A stretch of DNA of 64,000 bases from WHSW01 sp963846565 (GCA_963846565.1 CAWJWL010000003.1:62001-126000); one strand, 5' to 3'. Shown: positions 45,177-53,672, counted from the stretch's first letter. Notes: generated by a model not told the origin, from the sequence alone. Made by a program: numbers and translations.

Positions 45177-46250
45177 ATGGCAACCGAGGCACAGGCCGTA
45201 GACGAGGCCAAGCTCGAGGAGTTCATGGGCCAGGCGGTGACCGATCTGGGGGCCGCGCTGAACGGGGTCCTGGTGATCCTCGGAGGCCGGCTCGGCCTCT
45301 GGGACGCGATGCATGGAGCCGGCGCGCTGAGCGCGGCCGAGGTGGCGGAGCGGAGCGGCATCTCCGAGCGCTACTGCCGCGAGTGGCTGGCCGCTCAGGC
45401 CGCCAGCGGCTACGTCACCTACGACGGCGACGCCGACACGTTCACGCTGCCCCCCGAGCAGGCGATGGCGTTCGCCGACAAGGACAGCCCGGTGTTCATG
45501 CTGGGCGGGTACCACCTCGTCAGCTCGGCGTTCAAGGACCGCGACCAGATCGAGGAGCGCTTCCGCTCGGGCGACGGCTTCGGCTGGCACGAGCACGACC
45601 CCGAGCTCTTCCTCGGCACCGAGCAGTTCTTCCGGCCCGGCTATCAGGCGCACCTGGTGCCCGAGTGGCTGCCGGCGCTCGAGGGCATGGATGAGAAGCT
45701 CCGCTCCGGCGCCAAGGTCGCCGACATCGGGTGCGGGCACGGGATCTCGACGTTCCTGATGGCGCAGGCCTATCCGGAGTCGACCTTCCACGGGTTCGAC
45801 TACCACGACGCGTCGGTCGAGCGCGCGAGCGAGATCGCCGCGGCGGAGGGCGTCGCCGAGAACACCGAGTTCGCGGTCGCGAGCGCCAAGGATTACCCGG
45901 GCGAGGACTACGACCTGGTCTGCTTTTTCGACTGCCTCCATGACATGGGCGATCCCGTGGGCGCGATGAAGCACGTGCGCGAGACGATCGCCGACGACGG
46001 CACCGTGATGCTCGTCGAGCCGTTCGCAAACGACGCGCTCGGCGAGAACCTGAATCCGGTCGGCCGGATCTTCTATGCGGCCTCGACCCTGATCTGCACG
46101 CCTTCCTCGCTCGACCAGGAGGTGGGGCTCGCTCTCGGGGCCCAGGCGGGCGAGGGCCGGCTTGGCGATGTGGCGCGGGAGGCGGGGTTCAGTCGCTTCC
46201 GACGCGCTACCGAGACGCCGTTCAACCTCATCCTCGAGGCCAGGCCGTAG
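45177..46250 (+). CDS. SAM-dependent methyltransferase with N-terminal winged helix
   Basis: 357 residues. The N-terminal 95 residues form a winged-helix dimerisation-like domain (LSAAEVAERSGISERYCREW, LAAQAASGYVTYD), as in O-methyltransferases and the Rv2258c group; the C-terminal domain has VADIGCGHGISTFLMAQAYP and FFDCLHDMGDP. ATG at 45177 is preferred over GTG 45171 because AAGGAG (45166-45171) is then 5 bp upstream. It is the only plus-strand gene between ispA and dxs. Substrate unknown. Confidence 0.92.
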   Translation: MATEAQAVDEAKLEEFMGQAVTDLGAALNGVLVILGGRLGLWDAMHGAGALSAAEVAERSGISERYCREWLAAQAASGYVTYDGDADTFTLPPEQAMAFADKDSPVFMLGGYHLVSSAFKDRDQIEERFRSGDGFGWHEHDPELFLGTEQFFRPGYQAHLVPEWLPALEGMDEKLRSGAKVADIGCGHGISTFLMAQAYPESTFHGFDYHDASVERASEIAAAEGVAENTEFAVASAKDYPGEDYDLVCFFDCLHDMGDPVGAMKHVRETIADDGTVMLVEPFANDALGENLNPVGRIFYAASTLICTPSSLDQEVGLALGAQAGEGRLGDVAREAGFSRFRRATETPFNLILEARP

Positions 46251-46264
46251 GGACGGGGCCCGCC

Positions 46265-47200
46265 CTAGGTCTGGCGGGTGTGGATGAAGTCGGTGATGCG
46301 AGCGAGGTCGGCGGTCTCACCGCCGATTTGCTCGAGCTCGGCGCACGCGTTCGCGTGCGACTCCTCGGCGAGCGCCCGCGCCCGGTCGAGGCCGAAGAGC
46401 GAGACGTAGGTGAGCTTGCCGTGGCGCTCGTCCGAGCCCTGCGGCTTGCCTAGCTCCTCGTCGGATCCGGTGACGTCGAGGATGTCGTCGACGATCTGGA
46501 AGAGGACTCCGAGCTCCTCGGCGAAGGCGCGGTAGGTGGCCATCCGCCCCTCGTCGACCCCCGCCAGGATCAGCGGCACGGCGATACTGGCTCCGATCAG
46601 ACGACCCGTCTTCAGCGAATGGAGCTCGCGCAGATCCCGTGCCTCGGCTGACCCGGCCGCCCCCGGAGTCGAAGCCGAGGAGGCGGGCGGAACGTTGTTG
46701 GTCGTCACGTCCACATACTGGCCGCCGACCATCCCCGCAACCCCGGTTGCCTCGCACAGCTCGGCGAGCGCGCCGAGGACGCGGGCCGGCTCGCCGTCCT
46801 GGACGCGGGCGAAGTGGCGAATCGCCTCGGCGAAGAGCCCGTCGCCGGCCAGGATCGCGACGTCCTCGCCGTAGACGACGTGCGAGGTCGGGCGCCCGCG
46901 CCGCAGCTCGTCGTCATCCATCGCCGGCAGGTCATCGTGAATCAGCGAGTAGGTGTGGATGAGCTCGATCGCGGCGGCCGCGGGCAGGACGGTCTGCGGC
47001 TCGAAGCCGGCGGATCGGGCGGCCGCGAGGCAGAGCACGGGCCGGATGCGCTTACCGCCCGCGAGGAGCGAGTAGCGCATCGCCTCATCGAGACCTCCGG
47101 TGACCGGCGTCGAGGAGAACGCGAGCTCGGCGAGGTAGTCCTCGACGAGGCCGCGCAGGTCCTCGGGATAGTCGGCCGGCCTACTCCCCGGACTCGACAT
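46265..47200 (-). CDS. ispA: Short-chain polyprenyl diphosphate synthase (IspA type)
   Basis: 311 residues. Condenses IPP with allylic diphosphates to FPP or GGPP. First aspartate-rich motif LIHDDLPAMDDDELRRG and second FQIVDDILDVTG are intact; GGKRIRPVL binds diphosphate. The DDLPAMDD spacing with two residues (DDxxxxD) is typical of the bacterial FPP synthases. Product length is not decided. It overlaps the XseB-like gene by 20 bp. Confidence 0.93.
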   Translation of the reverse strand: MSSPGSRPADYPEDLRGLVEDYLAELAFSSTPVTGGLDEAMRYSLLAGGKRIRPVLCLAAARSAGFEPQTVLPAAAAIELIHTYSLIHDDLPAMDDDELRRGRPTSHVVYGEDVAILAGDGLFAEAIRHFARVQDGEPARVLGALAELCEATGVAGMVGGQYVDVTTNNVPPASSASTPGAAGSAEARDLRELHSLKTGRLIGASIAVPLILAGVDEGRMATYRAFAEELGVLFQIVDDILDVTGSDEELGKPQGSDERHGKLTYVSLFGLDRARALAEESHANACAELEQIGGETADLARITDFIHTRQT

Positions 47201-47366
47201 CGCGAAGCGCCCGGTCGACGTCGTTGCCCGCCTCGGAGACGACGGTCGCCGCCTCGCGGGCCAGCTCCGCCGCCTCCTCGTCGCCGAGGTCGGGCGAGCG
47301 GAGCTGCTCGCTCAGCTCTCGGAGCCTTGCCGCGGCAGCCCGGATCGAGGCGAGCGCGTCGCTCAC
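47181..47366 (-). CDS. Small helical protein in the XseB position
   Basis: 61 residues, two amphipathic helices (RAAAARLRELSEQLRS and AAELAREAATVVSEAGNDVD). Length, helical hairpin pattern and the position between nusB and ispA all suit the exodeoxyribonuclease VII small subunit XseB, but the usual ESGE/LSLEE and YE motifs are weak. No xseA is in the window. GTG 47366 overlaps the nusB stop (GTGA). Confidence 0.55.
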   Translation of the reverse strand: MSDALASIRAAAARLRELSEQLRSPDLGDEEAAELAREAATVVSEAGNDVDRALRDVESGE

Positions 47367-47749
47367 GTCGCCGCCCCCTGCTCCAGCTCACGGGCGGCGG
47401 ATCCGAGAATGCCGTTGACGAAGCCAGGCGCCTCGGCGCCGCAGTACTCCTTCGCCATGTTCACGGCCTCGTCGATCGCGACCTCGGTCGGCGCCGCCTC
47501 CCGATCGCGCATCTCGTGCAGGGCGACGCGCATGATCGAACGCTCGAGCTGCGCGATCCGCTCGAGGGCCCAGCCGCGCGAGAGCCGCGCGATCTCGGCG
47601 TCGAGCTCGGCGATCTCGGCATCGGTTCCCTCGGCGAGCTCGCGCGTGAACGGCTTCGCGTCCGCCAGCAGCTGGTCGAGCGGCTTGCCGGTCACGTCCC
47701 GCTGGTAGAGCGCGAAGACCGCATCGCGTCGTTGGTCGGAGCGGCGCAT
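47363..47749 (-). CDS. nusB: Transcription antitermination factor NusB
   Basis: 128 residues. All-helical RNA-binding protein acting with NusE/S10 at boxA of rRNA operons. RRDAVFALYQRDVTGK at the N-terminus, ALERIAQLERSIMRVALHEM and PTEVAIDEAVNMAKEYCGAE, PGFVNGILGSAAREL are the conserved blocks. Upstream of the XseB-like gene with a 4 bp overlap. Confidence 0.96.
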   Translation of the reverse strand: MRRSDQRRDAVFALYQRDVTGKPLDQLLADAKPFTRELAEGTDAEIAELDAEIARLSRGWALERIAQLERSIMRVALHEMRDREAAPTEVAIDEAVNMAKEYCGAEAPGFVNGILGSAARELEQGAAT

Positions 47750-47759
47750 TGGCTGGAGC

Positions 47760-48719
47760 CTACGCGGTGGGCGCGCCGCTAACTCGGATTCGCTCGGCTG
47801 ACTGGGCCGGGTCGAGGATTGCCTGTCGGTAGGTGATGCGGAGGACTCGTTCGCCCGCCTGCTCGAGGATCGCCTGGCGCTCCGCGTCGTCTTCCCTCGC
47901 GACGGGGTTGTCGTGCCACGCGGCGCCGTCCGCCTCGACGACGATGCGCTGGGCGGGCCAGCGGAAGTCGGGAACGATGCGGCGGCCGTTGATCGTCAGC
48001 GGGCGATTGACGTCCGGGTGCTCGAAGCCGGCCTCCAGGATCAGGTCGAGGACGATGTCTTCGAGGACGGACTTCGTCGGCGCCGGGCCGGTGGCGATCA
48101 CCTCGGCGAGGCGCCTCGAGCCGCGGCACGGGCCGAGTCGCCGAATCACCTCGCCGACCTGGCGGACGCTGACCAGACGCATGCCCTGGGCGCGGCGGAC
48201 GGCGGAGCGGAGCGGACGGCCTTCGAGGGCGGCAGCGAAGTCGAGGAGGGTGCGTGCCGGCGACGTGACCGGGACCTGCTGCGTCACCGCCCGGTCTCGC
48301 AGCGAGAGGCGGCGAGTCCGGTGCGCTCGAATTCCCCGGTGTCGGCGCCGGCAATCGCCGACCACGAGCACGTCCGGCGCTCGCCCCTCCTCATATTCGA
48401 AAAATCCCCACAGGGCGGCGGCCGAGAAGTGGCTTGCCACGGCATCAGGACCACAGGCCTTCACGGCGGCAAGTAGGCGGCCCTGCCATGGCGGCGTCGG
48501 GTGACCGACTGCGTACACCCCTCGATGAAGCAGGTGGAGGTGGCCGGCCTGGTGACGCCGAGCGATCTGGTTGCGCGTCAGTCCGCAGGCGCGCAGATCC
48601 ACCGTTGAAGCAACACCCCACGCCTCGTCCACCACCGCCGCCACCGCCAAATCCGGCCGAGCGGGCAGTTTGTCCCGCATACCGGTACGAAGTGACCGCT
48701 CGGGTGCCACGGCCCGCAC
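47760..48719 (-). CDS. AbiEi-like / DUF559 nuclease-fold protein
   Basis: 319 residues (GTG 48719; ATG 48680 is an alternative). N-terminal winged-helix/AbiEi antitoxin-like region: VASTVDLRACGLTRNQIARR, HLHLLHRGVYAVGHPTPPWQ. C-terminal DUF559 domain with a Vsr/PD-(D/E)xK-like fold: NGRRIVPDFRWPAQRIVVEA followed by DG. Such stand-alone proteins are abundant in Actinobacteria and no toxin partner (AbiEii) lies beside it, so a toxin-antitoxin role is not supported. It separates nusB from efp, an otherwise adjacent pair. Confidence 0.82.
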   Translation of the reverse strand: MRAVAPERSLRTGMRDKLPARPDLAVAAVVDEAWGVASTVDLRACGLTRNQIARRHQAGHLHLLHRGVYAVGHPTPPWQGRLLAAVKACGPDAVASHFSAAALWGFFEYEEGRAPDVLVVGDCRRRHRGIRAHRTRRLSLRDRAVTQQVPVTSPARTLLDFAAALEGRPLRSAVRRAQGMRLVSVRQVGEVIRRLGPCRGSRRLAEVIATGPAPTKSVLEDIVLDLILEAGFEHPDVNRPLTINGRRIVPDFRWPAQRIVVEADGAAWHDNPVAREDDAERQAILEQAGERVLRITYRQAILDPAQSAERIRVSGAPTA

Positions 48720-48869
48720 CCTGACGCCTCACCGCGAACATGTGGCGCGGGCTTAGTGCCGGAAGCGTGTCGCGCTACCCGACGCTCGCGCACTCCACGG
48801 AGCGAAAAGCGAGGCCGTCCGCGAGCCTCGGCAGGTCCCCGGGATAGCCGGCCGGCGCCTCGTGTGATC

Positions 48870-49430
48870 TCAGGCGCGCGAGACGTACTCGCCGGAGCGA
48901 GTGTCGACGCGGACCTTGTCGCCTTCGTTGACGAAGAGCGGCACGTTGACGATGACGCCGGTCTCGAGCGTGGCGGGCTTGGTGCCGCCTCCCGATGCGG
49001 TGTCGCCCTTGAGGCCCGGGTCCGTCTGGGTCACGGTGAGCTCGACCGCGCTCGGCACCTGGACGCCCGAGGGCTTCTCGTCGACGAGGAGCAGCTCGAC
49101 CGTCTCATTGGGGAGCACCCACTGCATCTCCTCGCGGATGCCGTCGAGCTGGATCTCGGTCTGCTCGTAGGACTCGGTGTCCATGAACACGGCGGCCGGA
49201 CCGGAGTCGTAGAGGTACTGCATCTGCTTCGTCTCGGTGCGCACCGGGCGGAACTTCTCCCCGGCGCGGAAGGTCTTGTCGACGACGTTGCCGTCCTCGG
49301 CGCGCTTCAACTTCGTGCGCACGAAGGCCCCGCCCTTGCCCGGCTTGACGTGCTGGAACTCCATGATCCGGTAGATCGTCCCGTCGACCTCGATATGGGT
49401 CCCGTTCTTGAACTGGTTCGTTGAGATCAC
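48870..49430 (-). CDS. efp: Translation elongation factor P
   Basis: 186 residues. Relieves ribosome stalling at polyproline. N-terminal KOW-like domain with KPGKGGAF; Lys32 is the modification position. OB domains follow with ETVELLLVDEKPSGVQVPS and FVNEGDKVRVDTRSGEYVSR. Start ATG 49430 gives MISTNQFKNGTHIEVDG. Its own transcript, 150 bp upstream of the AbiEi-like gene; that 150 bp gap shows no further gene. Confidence 0.98.
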   Translation of the reverse strand: MISTNQFKNGTHIEVDGTIYRIMEFQHVKPGKGGAFVRTKLKRAEDGNVVDKTFRAGEKFRPVRTETKQMQYLYDSGPAAVFMDTESYEQTEIQLDGIREEMQWVLPNETVELLLVDEKPSGVQVPSAVELTVTQTDPGLKGDTASGGGTKPATLETGVIVNVPLFVNEGDKVRVDTRSGEYVSRA

Positions 49431-49465
49431 GGCGCGTGAGGGTAGCGGGGCACGCCCCGCTCAGC

Positions 49466-49978
49466 TCAGCACTTGTCCTTGGGCTCGAAGTCCTCCTTGT
49501 GGACGCCCTCCGAGAGGATCTGGTTGCCGAAGACGACCAGCTCGGGATGGTGGAAAGTGATCTCGCCGGGCGACCATTCCGCGGAGCCCCCCTCCCAAAA
49601 ATCCGTGTAGGCGTTGACGATCGCGATCACCGTCGCCTCGTCGAAGTTGGCGGAGTGCTTGACCGCCACGTTCACGTCCTTGAGCGGCTTTTCCTTGTTG
49701 AACACCGGCAGGTCCAGCGTCACCTCGATCTCGAACTCGGTGTCGCCCCCGGAGCCGCCCGCCCGCGACTCGAACTTGTAATAGCCGAGCTTGCCGCCCT
49801 TGCACTTCTTGGCCACGGCGTAGGCGAAGCCGATGCCCCCGCCCTTGACGTCGAAGAAATCCTGAAAGACCCACTTCCAAGCCGAGGCACCGGACGGGAC
49901 CAAGAGCGCGCCCGCGCACGCCAGCGCGGTCACCGCCCCCAACACCGCCGCCTTTCGCGCACCGATCCGATCGCTCAT
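49466..49978 (-). CDS. Secreted hypothetical protein
   Basis: 170 residues. Signal peptide AAVLGAVTALACAGALLVPS ending GASA, then a mostly beta, Lys/Glu-rich domain (KKCKGGKLGYYKFES, EFEIEVTLDLPVFNKEKPL) that contains three Cys including a C-terminal KDKC. No family recognised. GGAGGT lies 8 bp before ATG 49978. It has its own promoter and is divergent from the zinc-ribbon peptidase gene. Confidence 0.75.
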   Translation of the reverse strand: MSDRIGARKAAVLGAVTALACAGALLVPSGASAWKWVFQDFFDVKGGGIGFAYAVAKKCKGGKLGYYKFESRAGGSGGDTEFEIEVTLDLPVFNKEKPLKDVNVAVKHSANFDEATVIAIVNAYTDFWEGGSAEWSPGEITFHHPELVVFGNQILSEGVHKEDFEPKDKC

Positions 49979-50000
49979 TCGCACACCTCCGTCAAAGCCG

Positions 50001-50029
50001 ACGATATCGCCACTTCGACCGCTCGGCAA
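50001..50029 (-). promoter_or_regulatory. Promoter of the secreted hypothetical gene
   Basis: Minus strand TTGCCG (50029-50024), 17 bp, TATCGT (50006-50001), 23 bp before the ATG at 49978. The divergent gene at 50066 would start close to its own -10-like TAGCCT (50053-50058), suggesting a leaderless message. Confidence 0.5.
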
Positions 50030-50065
50030 ATCCGTCACGTGATCGAGTCGGGCTAGCCTCGCACG

Positions 50066-51061
50066 GTGCGCGCATTCACCTGCGACAACTGCGGCCAGCT
50101 CGTCTTCTTCGAGAACACGGCCTGCCTCAACTGCGGCGCCGAGCTTGGCTTCGACTGGCGCGAGCGCGAGATGTTGCTGGTCGGAGAGCGCTCCCGCTGC
50201 GCCAACCTCAAGCTCGCCGGGTGCAACTGGGAGACCGAAGAACCGGCCGACCTCTGTTTCGCCTGCAACCTCACCCGCACCCGCCCGGCGGACGGCGATC
50301 TCGACGGCCTGCGCGAGTTCCGCGTCGCGGAGAAGGCGAAGCGCTGGCTCCTGTTCGAGCTCGGCGAGCTCGGGCTCCCGGTCGAGGGCTGGCAGGAACG
50401 CGAGGGTGGCCTCGCCTTCGACATGCTCTCGTCCAGTGCGGAGCCGGTGATGACCGGCCACGCGAACGGCGTCATCACGCTCGACCTCGCGGAGTCGGAC
50501 GACGCCAATCGCGTCGCCCGGCGTGAGCAGCTCGCCGAGCCGTACCGCACCGTCCTCGGTCATCTCCGGCACGAGATCGGTCACTACTACTGGCCGATTC
50601 TCGTCGACAGCCCTGCGCCACTCACCCGCTCCCGTGAGCTCTTCGGGGATGAGAGCGCCGACTACGAGGCGGCGGTGAAGCGCCACTACGCGTCCGGACC
50701 CCCGGCGGACTGGGCGGACCGCCACGTGAGCGCCTACGCGACCATGCACCCCTCCGAGGACTGGGCCGAGACCTTCGCCCACTACCTACACATCCGCGAC
50801 GGCCTGCAGACCGCTGCCGCGTACCGCGTGCGCGTCCTTGGGCCACCGGATGCCCCTCCCCCACGCCTCGTGAATCAGCTTGCCGCGCGCCCACTCCCCG
50901 ACGAGCACGACTTCGACCGTCTGCTCTCCGACTGGCTGCCGCTCACCTACGCGCTCAACGCGATCAACCGCAGCATTGGACGCAGCCGGCTCTACCCGTT
51001 CGTGCTCTCGCCACCGGTGATCGAGAAACTCGCCTTCGTCCACGAGCTCGTCGAAGCCTAA
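50066..51061 (+). CDS. Zinc-ribbon putative metallopeptidase
   Basis: 331 residues. N-terminal zinc ribbon with two CxxC pairs (FTCDNCGQL, ACLNCGAE), two further Cys pairs around RCANL and LCFACNLT, then a HExGH motif in LRHEIGHYYWPIL (His, Glu, His) and downstream MHPSEDWAETFAHYLHIRD supplying a further metal ligand. This is the PF10005-type putative zinc-binding metallopeptidase family. Cytoplasmic by lack of signal. GTG 50066 start is imposed by MRAFTCDNCG. Confidence 0.9.
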   Translation: MRAFTCDNCGQLVFFENTACLNCGAELGFDWREREMLLVGERSRCANLKLAGCNWETEEPADLCFACNLTRTRPADGDLDGLREFRVAEKAKRWLLFELGELGLPVEGWQEREGGLAFDMLSSSAEPVMTGHANGVITLDLAESDDANRVARREQLAEPYRTVLGHLRHEIGHYYWPILVDSPAPLTRSRELFGDESADYEAAVKRHYASGPPADWADRHVSAYATMHPSEDWAETFAHYLHIRDGLQTAAAYRVRVLGPPDAPPPRLVNQLAARPLPDEHDFDRLLSDWLPLTYALNAINRSIGRSRLYPFVLSPPVIEKLAFVHELVEA

Positions 51062-51075
51062 ACCCAAGGTCGAAT

Positions 51076-51100
51076 GTTCACCCCCGGAAGAGCCGGGTAG
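51076..51100 (+). promoter_or_regulatory. Sigma-B-like promoter of the csbD-type gene
   Basis: GTTC (51076-51079), 15 bp spacer, GGGTAG (51095-51100) matches the actinobacterial sigma-B type GNNT-N14-16-GGGTA pattern. AAGGAGG (51121-51127) follows, then ATG 51133. Confidence 0.55.
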
Positions 51101-51132
51101 GCGCGTTCGAGAACCCACTGAAGGAGGCAACG

Positions 51133-51327
51133 ATGTCGGACAGCATCATCGACAAGGCCACCGGACGCGCAAAGCAGGCGTTCGGGGATCTCACCGGCGA
51201 CAAGTCGACCCGCGCCGAGGGAATCAAGGAAGAGCGCAAGGGCGAGGCCAAGGACGAGGCCGCCCAGGCCGAGGAGGCAGCGGCTGAGAAGCGCGCCGAA
51301 GCGGCAGATCTCGAGACCAAGACCTAA
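51133..51327 (+). CDS. CsbD-like stress protein
   Basis: 64 residues, very hydrophilic: DKATGRAKQAFGDLTGDKST then a Glu/Ala/Lys helix (EERKGEAKDEAAQAEEAAAE). CsbD-family proteins are general-stress proteins; in Bacillus csbD is sigma-B controlled. ATG 51133 with AAGGAGG five bases upstream. Function at the molecular level unknown. Confidence 0.9.
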   Translation: MSDSIIDKATGRAKQAFGDLTGDKSTRAEGIKEERKGEAKDEAAQAEEAAAEKRAEAADLETKT

Positions 51328-51355
51328 GCGCCGATCCGCACCTCCGATCGGTGTC

Positions 51356-51386
51356 CGAGCCGGTCCGCTGCGCGCGGGCCGGCTCG
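51356..51386. terminator. Hairpin between csbD-like and FAD/Rieske genes
   Basis: Perfect 8 bp arms CGAGCCGG (51356-51363) / CCGGCTCG (51379-51386) around a 15 nt loop, between two convergent genes. Suits a bidirectional terminator. Confidence 0.5.
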
Positions 51387-51400
51387 CGGCGTTCTACGGG

Positions 51401-52933
51401 TCAGTCGGCAGGCTCCAACGGGGTCACCGCGGGACCGTTGATCACCTCGCCCAGCGGCTCGAAGCGGGAGCCGTGGCACGGGCAATCCCAGCTGCGATCG
51501 CCTGAGTTCCAGGTAACGATGCAGCCGAGGTGCGGGCAGCGGGCCGAGAGTTCGTGCAGTCCTCCCTCGGGGTCGCGGTAGACCGCGCGCTGCGCGCGCC
51601 CGTCGCCCACGACGGCTCCCTCCCCGGGCCCGATCGCTTCGCGCGTGGTCCGTCGGCGAAGGCGGTCGGCGACGAACCGGAACGCGAAGTCGGCTCCCTC
51701 GGAGGCGATCGACGGGAGCGCGGCGCGGGCGTTGAGGCGAACCGGGTCGAACGCCTCGGCGAAGCGGTGCTGACGACCGCAGATCTCGTCGGCGAGGATC
51801 TCGCCGGCGGTGATGCCCATCGCCAGGCCCCACTTCTTCATCCCGGTCGCCGTCCAAAGGCGATCCGAAAGCGGCCAGAAACGGCCGACCATCGGCAGCC
51901 CGTCGGCGGGCATGTTGTCCTGCGCCGCCCACCGGTACTCGATCGACTCGACCTCGAAGCGGTCCCGCGCGTAGCGCTCGAGGGCCCGATAGCGCTCGGC
52001 GCCGTCGGCCTGGCCGGTCTTGTGCGATTCGCCGCCGACGATGAGCAGTTCCTCGCCATCGAGCGGGTGCGAGCGGATCGAATGCGCCGGGCTCTCGGTC
52101 GAGAGGTACATCCCGGTAGGCGGAGCGCCGGCGAGGCGAACGCCGAGGCCATAGGAGCGCTCCGGGTGGGTGCGGGCGAAGTAGCCGCCTCGGTCGAGGA
52201 ACGGGATGTGGGTGGCGACGACGACGTGCTTCGCCTCCACCGATCCCGAGTCGGCGCCGAGGACGCCTCCGCGTACCGTCCTCGCCCGCGTCCGCTCGTA
52301 GATCCGCGCCCCGCGGCCCTCGAGCTGCGCCGCGAGCGCGAGCAGGAACCGCTGCGGGTGGAACTCCGCCTGGTCCTGGCAGCGGATCGCCGCGACCACG
52401 TCCCACGGCAGGTCGACCGTTTCCGTGTAGGCGACGTCGAGGCCCGCCTCCGCGGCCGCCTCGACCTCCTCCTCGATCGCGCCCCGGTCCGAGTCCGTCT
52501 CGGTGTAGGTGAAGTTCTCGCGGCGGCGGAAGTCGCAGTCGATCGCATGCTCGGCCACCAGGCGGGCCGCAGTCGCGATTCCCGCCTCGTTCGCCTGCGC
52601 GTACGCCGTCGTGACCTCGGCGCCGAACCGCGATCGCAGGTCGGCGTAGGTGAGGCCATGGAGCGAGCTCAGCTTCGCGGTCGTGTTGCCGGTCACCCCG
52701 TGCCCGATCCGTCGCGCCTCGATCACGACCACGTCGAGGCCTCGCTCGGCGAGCTCGTAGGCGGTCGCGATCCCGACGATGCCGCCGCCGACGACACAGA
52801 CGTCCGCGCGCTCTGCGCCCTCGAGCGATGGCCGGGCCGTCGGCTGCTCGCCGTCGAGCCATGGGGAGAGGTTCCGGCCCGGGAGCTGCTCGCCCCGGGG
52901 CCCAACGCGCGTTCCCGCCTCAGGCGTCGCCAT
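51401..52933 (-). CDS. FAD-dependent oxidoreductase with C-terminal Rieske domain
   Basis: 510 residues. DAO-type FAD domain: VCVVGGGIVGIATAYELAER near residue 45, with the GHGVTGNTTAKLSSLHGLTY region after it and a second flavin motif TATGMKKWGLAMGI late. A Rieske [2Fe-2S] domain follows at about 455-500 with ligands in CPHLGC and CPCHGSRF. Known as a glycine/D-amino acid or glycine-betaine-type oxidase fused to Rieske; the electron acceptor is likely internal. Single gene, divergent from the DJ-1 gene. A sigma-B-like GACT-15-GGGTAG lies just upstream (52969-52945). Confidence 0.92.
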   Translation of the reverse strand: MATPEAGTRVGPRGEQLPGRNLSPWLDGEQPTARPSLEGAERADVCVVGGGIVGIATAYELAERGLDVVVIEARRIGHGVTGNTTAKLSSLHGLTYADLRSRFGAEVTTAYAQANEAGIATAARLVAEHAIDCDFRRRENFTYTETDSDRGAIEEEVEAAAEAGLDVAYTETVDLPWDVVAAIRCQDQAEFHPQRFLLALAAQLEGRGARIYERTRARTVRGGVLGADSGSVEAKHVVVATHIPFLDRGGYFARTHPERSYGLGVRLAGAPPTGMYLSTESPAHSIRSHPLDGEELLIVGGESHKTGQADGAERYRALERYARDRFEVESIEYRWAAQDNMPADGLPMVGRFWPLSDRLWTATGMKKWGLAMGITAGEILADEICGRQHRFAEAFDPVRLNARAALPSIASEGADFAFRFVADRLRRRTTREAIGPGEGAVVGDGRAQRAVYRDPEGGLHELSARCPHLGCIVTWNSGDRSWDCPCHGSRFEPLGEVINGPAVTPLEPAD

Positions 52934-52944
52934 CGATCTCCGAC

Positions 52945-52969
52945 CTACCCGTCACACATCGTGTTAGTC
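52945..52969 (-). promoter_or_regulatory. Sigma-B-like promoter candidate for FAD/Rieske gene
   Basis: Minus strand GACT (52969-52966), 15 bp, GGGTAG (52950-52945). The -10 is only 11 bp before ATG 52933, so the message would be almost leaderless. Overlaps the opposing promoter at 52961-52985. Confidence 0.4.
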
Positions 52970-52985
52970 CGTGGCGACCGGGTAG
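52961..52985 (+). promoter_or_regulatory. Sigma-B-like promoter of DJ-1/PfpI gene
   Basis: GTGT (52961-52964), 15 bp, GGGTAG (52980-52985), 36 bp before ATG 53022; GGCAAGGAGAG precedes the ATG. Same pattern as upstream of the csbD-like and PEBP genes. Confidence 0.5.
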
Positions 52986-53021
52986 CCGAAAATTGAAGAG
53001 AAAACGAGGCAAGGAGAGACG

Positions 53022-53603
53022 ATGACCGAGAGCATCGACGGGAAGAAGGTCGCATTCCTGGTCGCCAACGAGGGCGTCGAGCAGGTCGAGCTGACCCGGC
53101 CCTGGGAGGCGGTCGAGGCGGCGGGCGGGCGGCCGGTGTTGATCGCGCCTGAAACGGGCGAGGTCCAAGGCATGAATCACCTCGACAAGGCCGACACATT
53201 CGACGCGACCGAGGCGGTCGGCGACGTGAACGCGGACGACTTCGACGCGCTCGTACTTCCGGGCGGCGTCGCCAATCCGGACATCCTGCGCACGGTCCCG
53301 GAGGCGGTCGAGTTCACCCGAGCCTTCTTCGAGGCGGGCAAGCCGGTCTCGGCGATCTGCCACGGCCCGTGGACGCTGGTCGAGGCGGGTGTGGTCGAGG
53401 GCCGGACCCTGACCTCATGGCCGAGCCTGCAGACCGACATCCGCAACGCCGGCGGCACCTGGGTCGACGAGGAAGTCCACGTCGATTCGGGTCTGACGAC
53501 GAGCCGCAACCCCGACGACCTCGACGCCTTCTGCGCGAAGACGGTGGAGGAGATCGCCGAGGGCGTGCACTCCGAGCAGCGCGAGGCGACGGTTGCTTCG
53601 TAG
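53022..53603 (+). CDS. DJ-1/PfpI family protein (YhbO-like)
   Basis: 193 residues. DJ-1/PfpI fold with conserved Glu in EGVEQVELTRPWEAVEAAGG and catalytic Cys in AICHGPWTLVEAG (nucleophile elbow). ALVLPGGVANPDILR is the family substrate loop. Relatives are stress-induced and reported as glyoxalase/deglycase or chaperone; biochemical role here unproven. ATG 53022 with AAGGAG upstream. Convergent to nothing; 69 bp before the M42 gene. Confidence 0.95.
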   Translation: MTESIDGKKVAFLVANEGVEQVELTRPWEAVEAAGGRPVLIAPETGEVQGMNHLDKADTFDATEAVGDVNADDFDALVLPGGVANPDILRTVPEAVEFTRAFFEAGKPVSAICHGPWTLVEAGVVEGRTLTSWPSLQTDIRNAGGTWVDEEVHVDSGLTTSRNPDDLDAFCAKTVEEIAEGVHSEQREATVAS

Positions 53604-53672
53604 CGCCCGGCGCGGTGGCCTGGGGGCGGGCACGGCGCTTCCGCCTGCCCCGGTTCCCCTAGGCTGCCGCCC

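Noticed and set aside
47760..48719. AbiE toxin-antitoxin system
   Set aside because: No AbiEii-type toxin gene next to the AbiEi-like protein; the C-terminus is a DUF559 domain.
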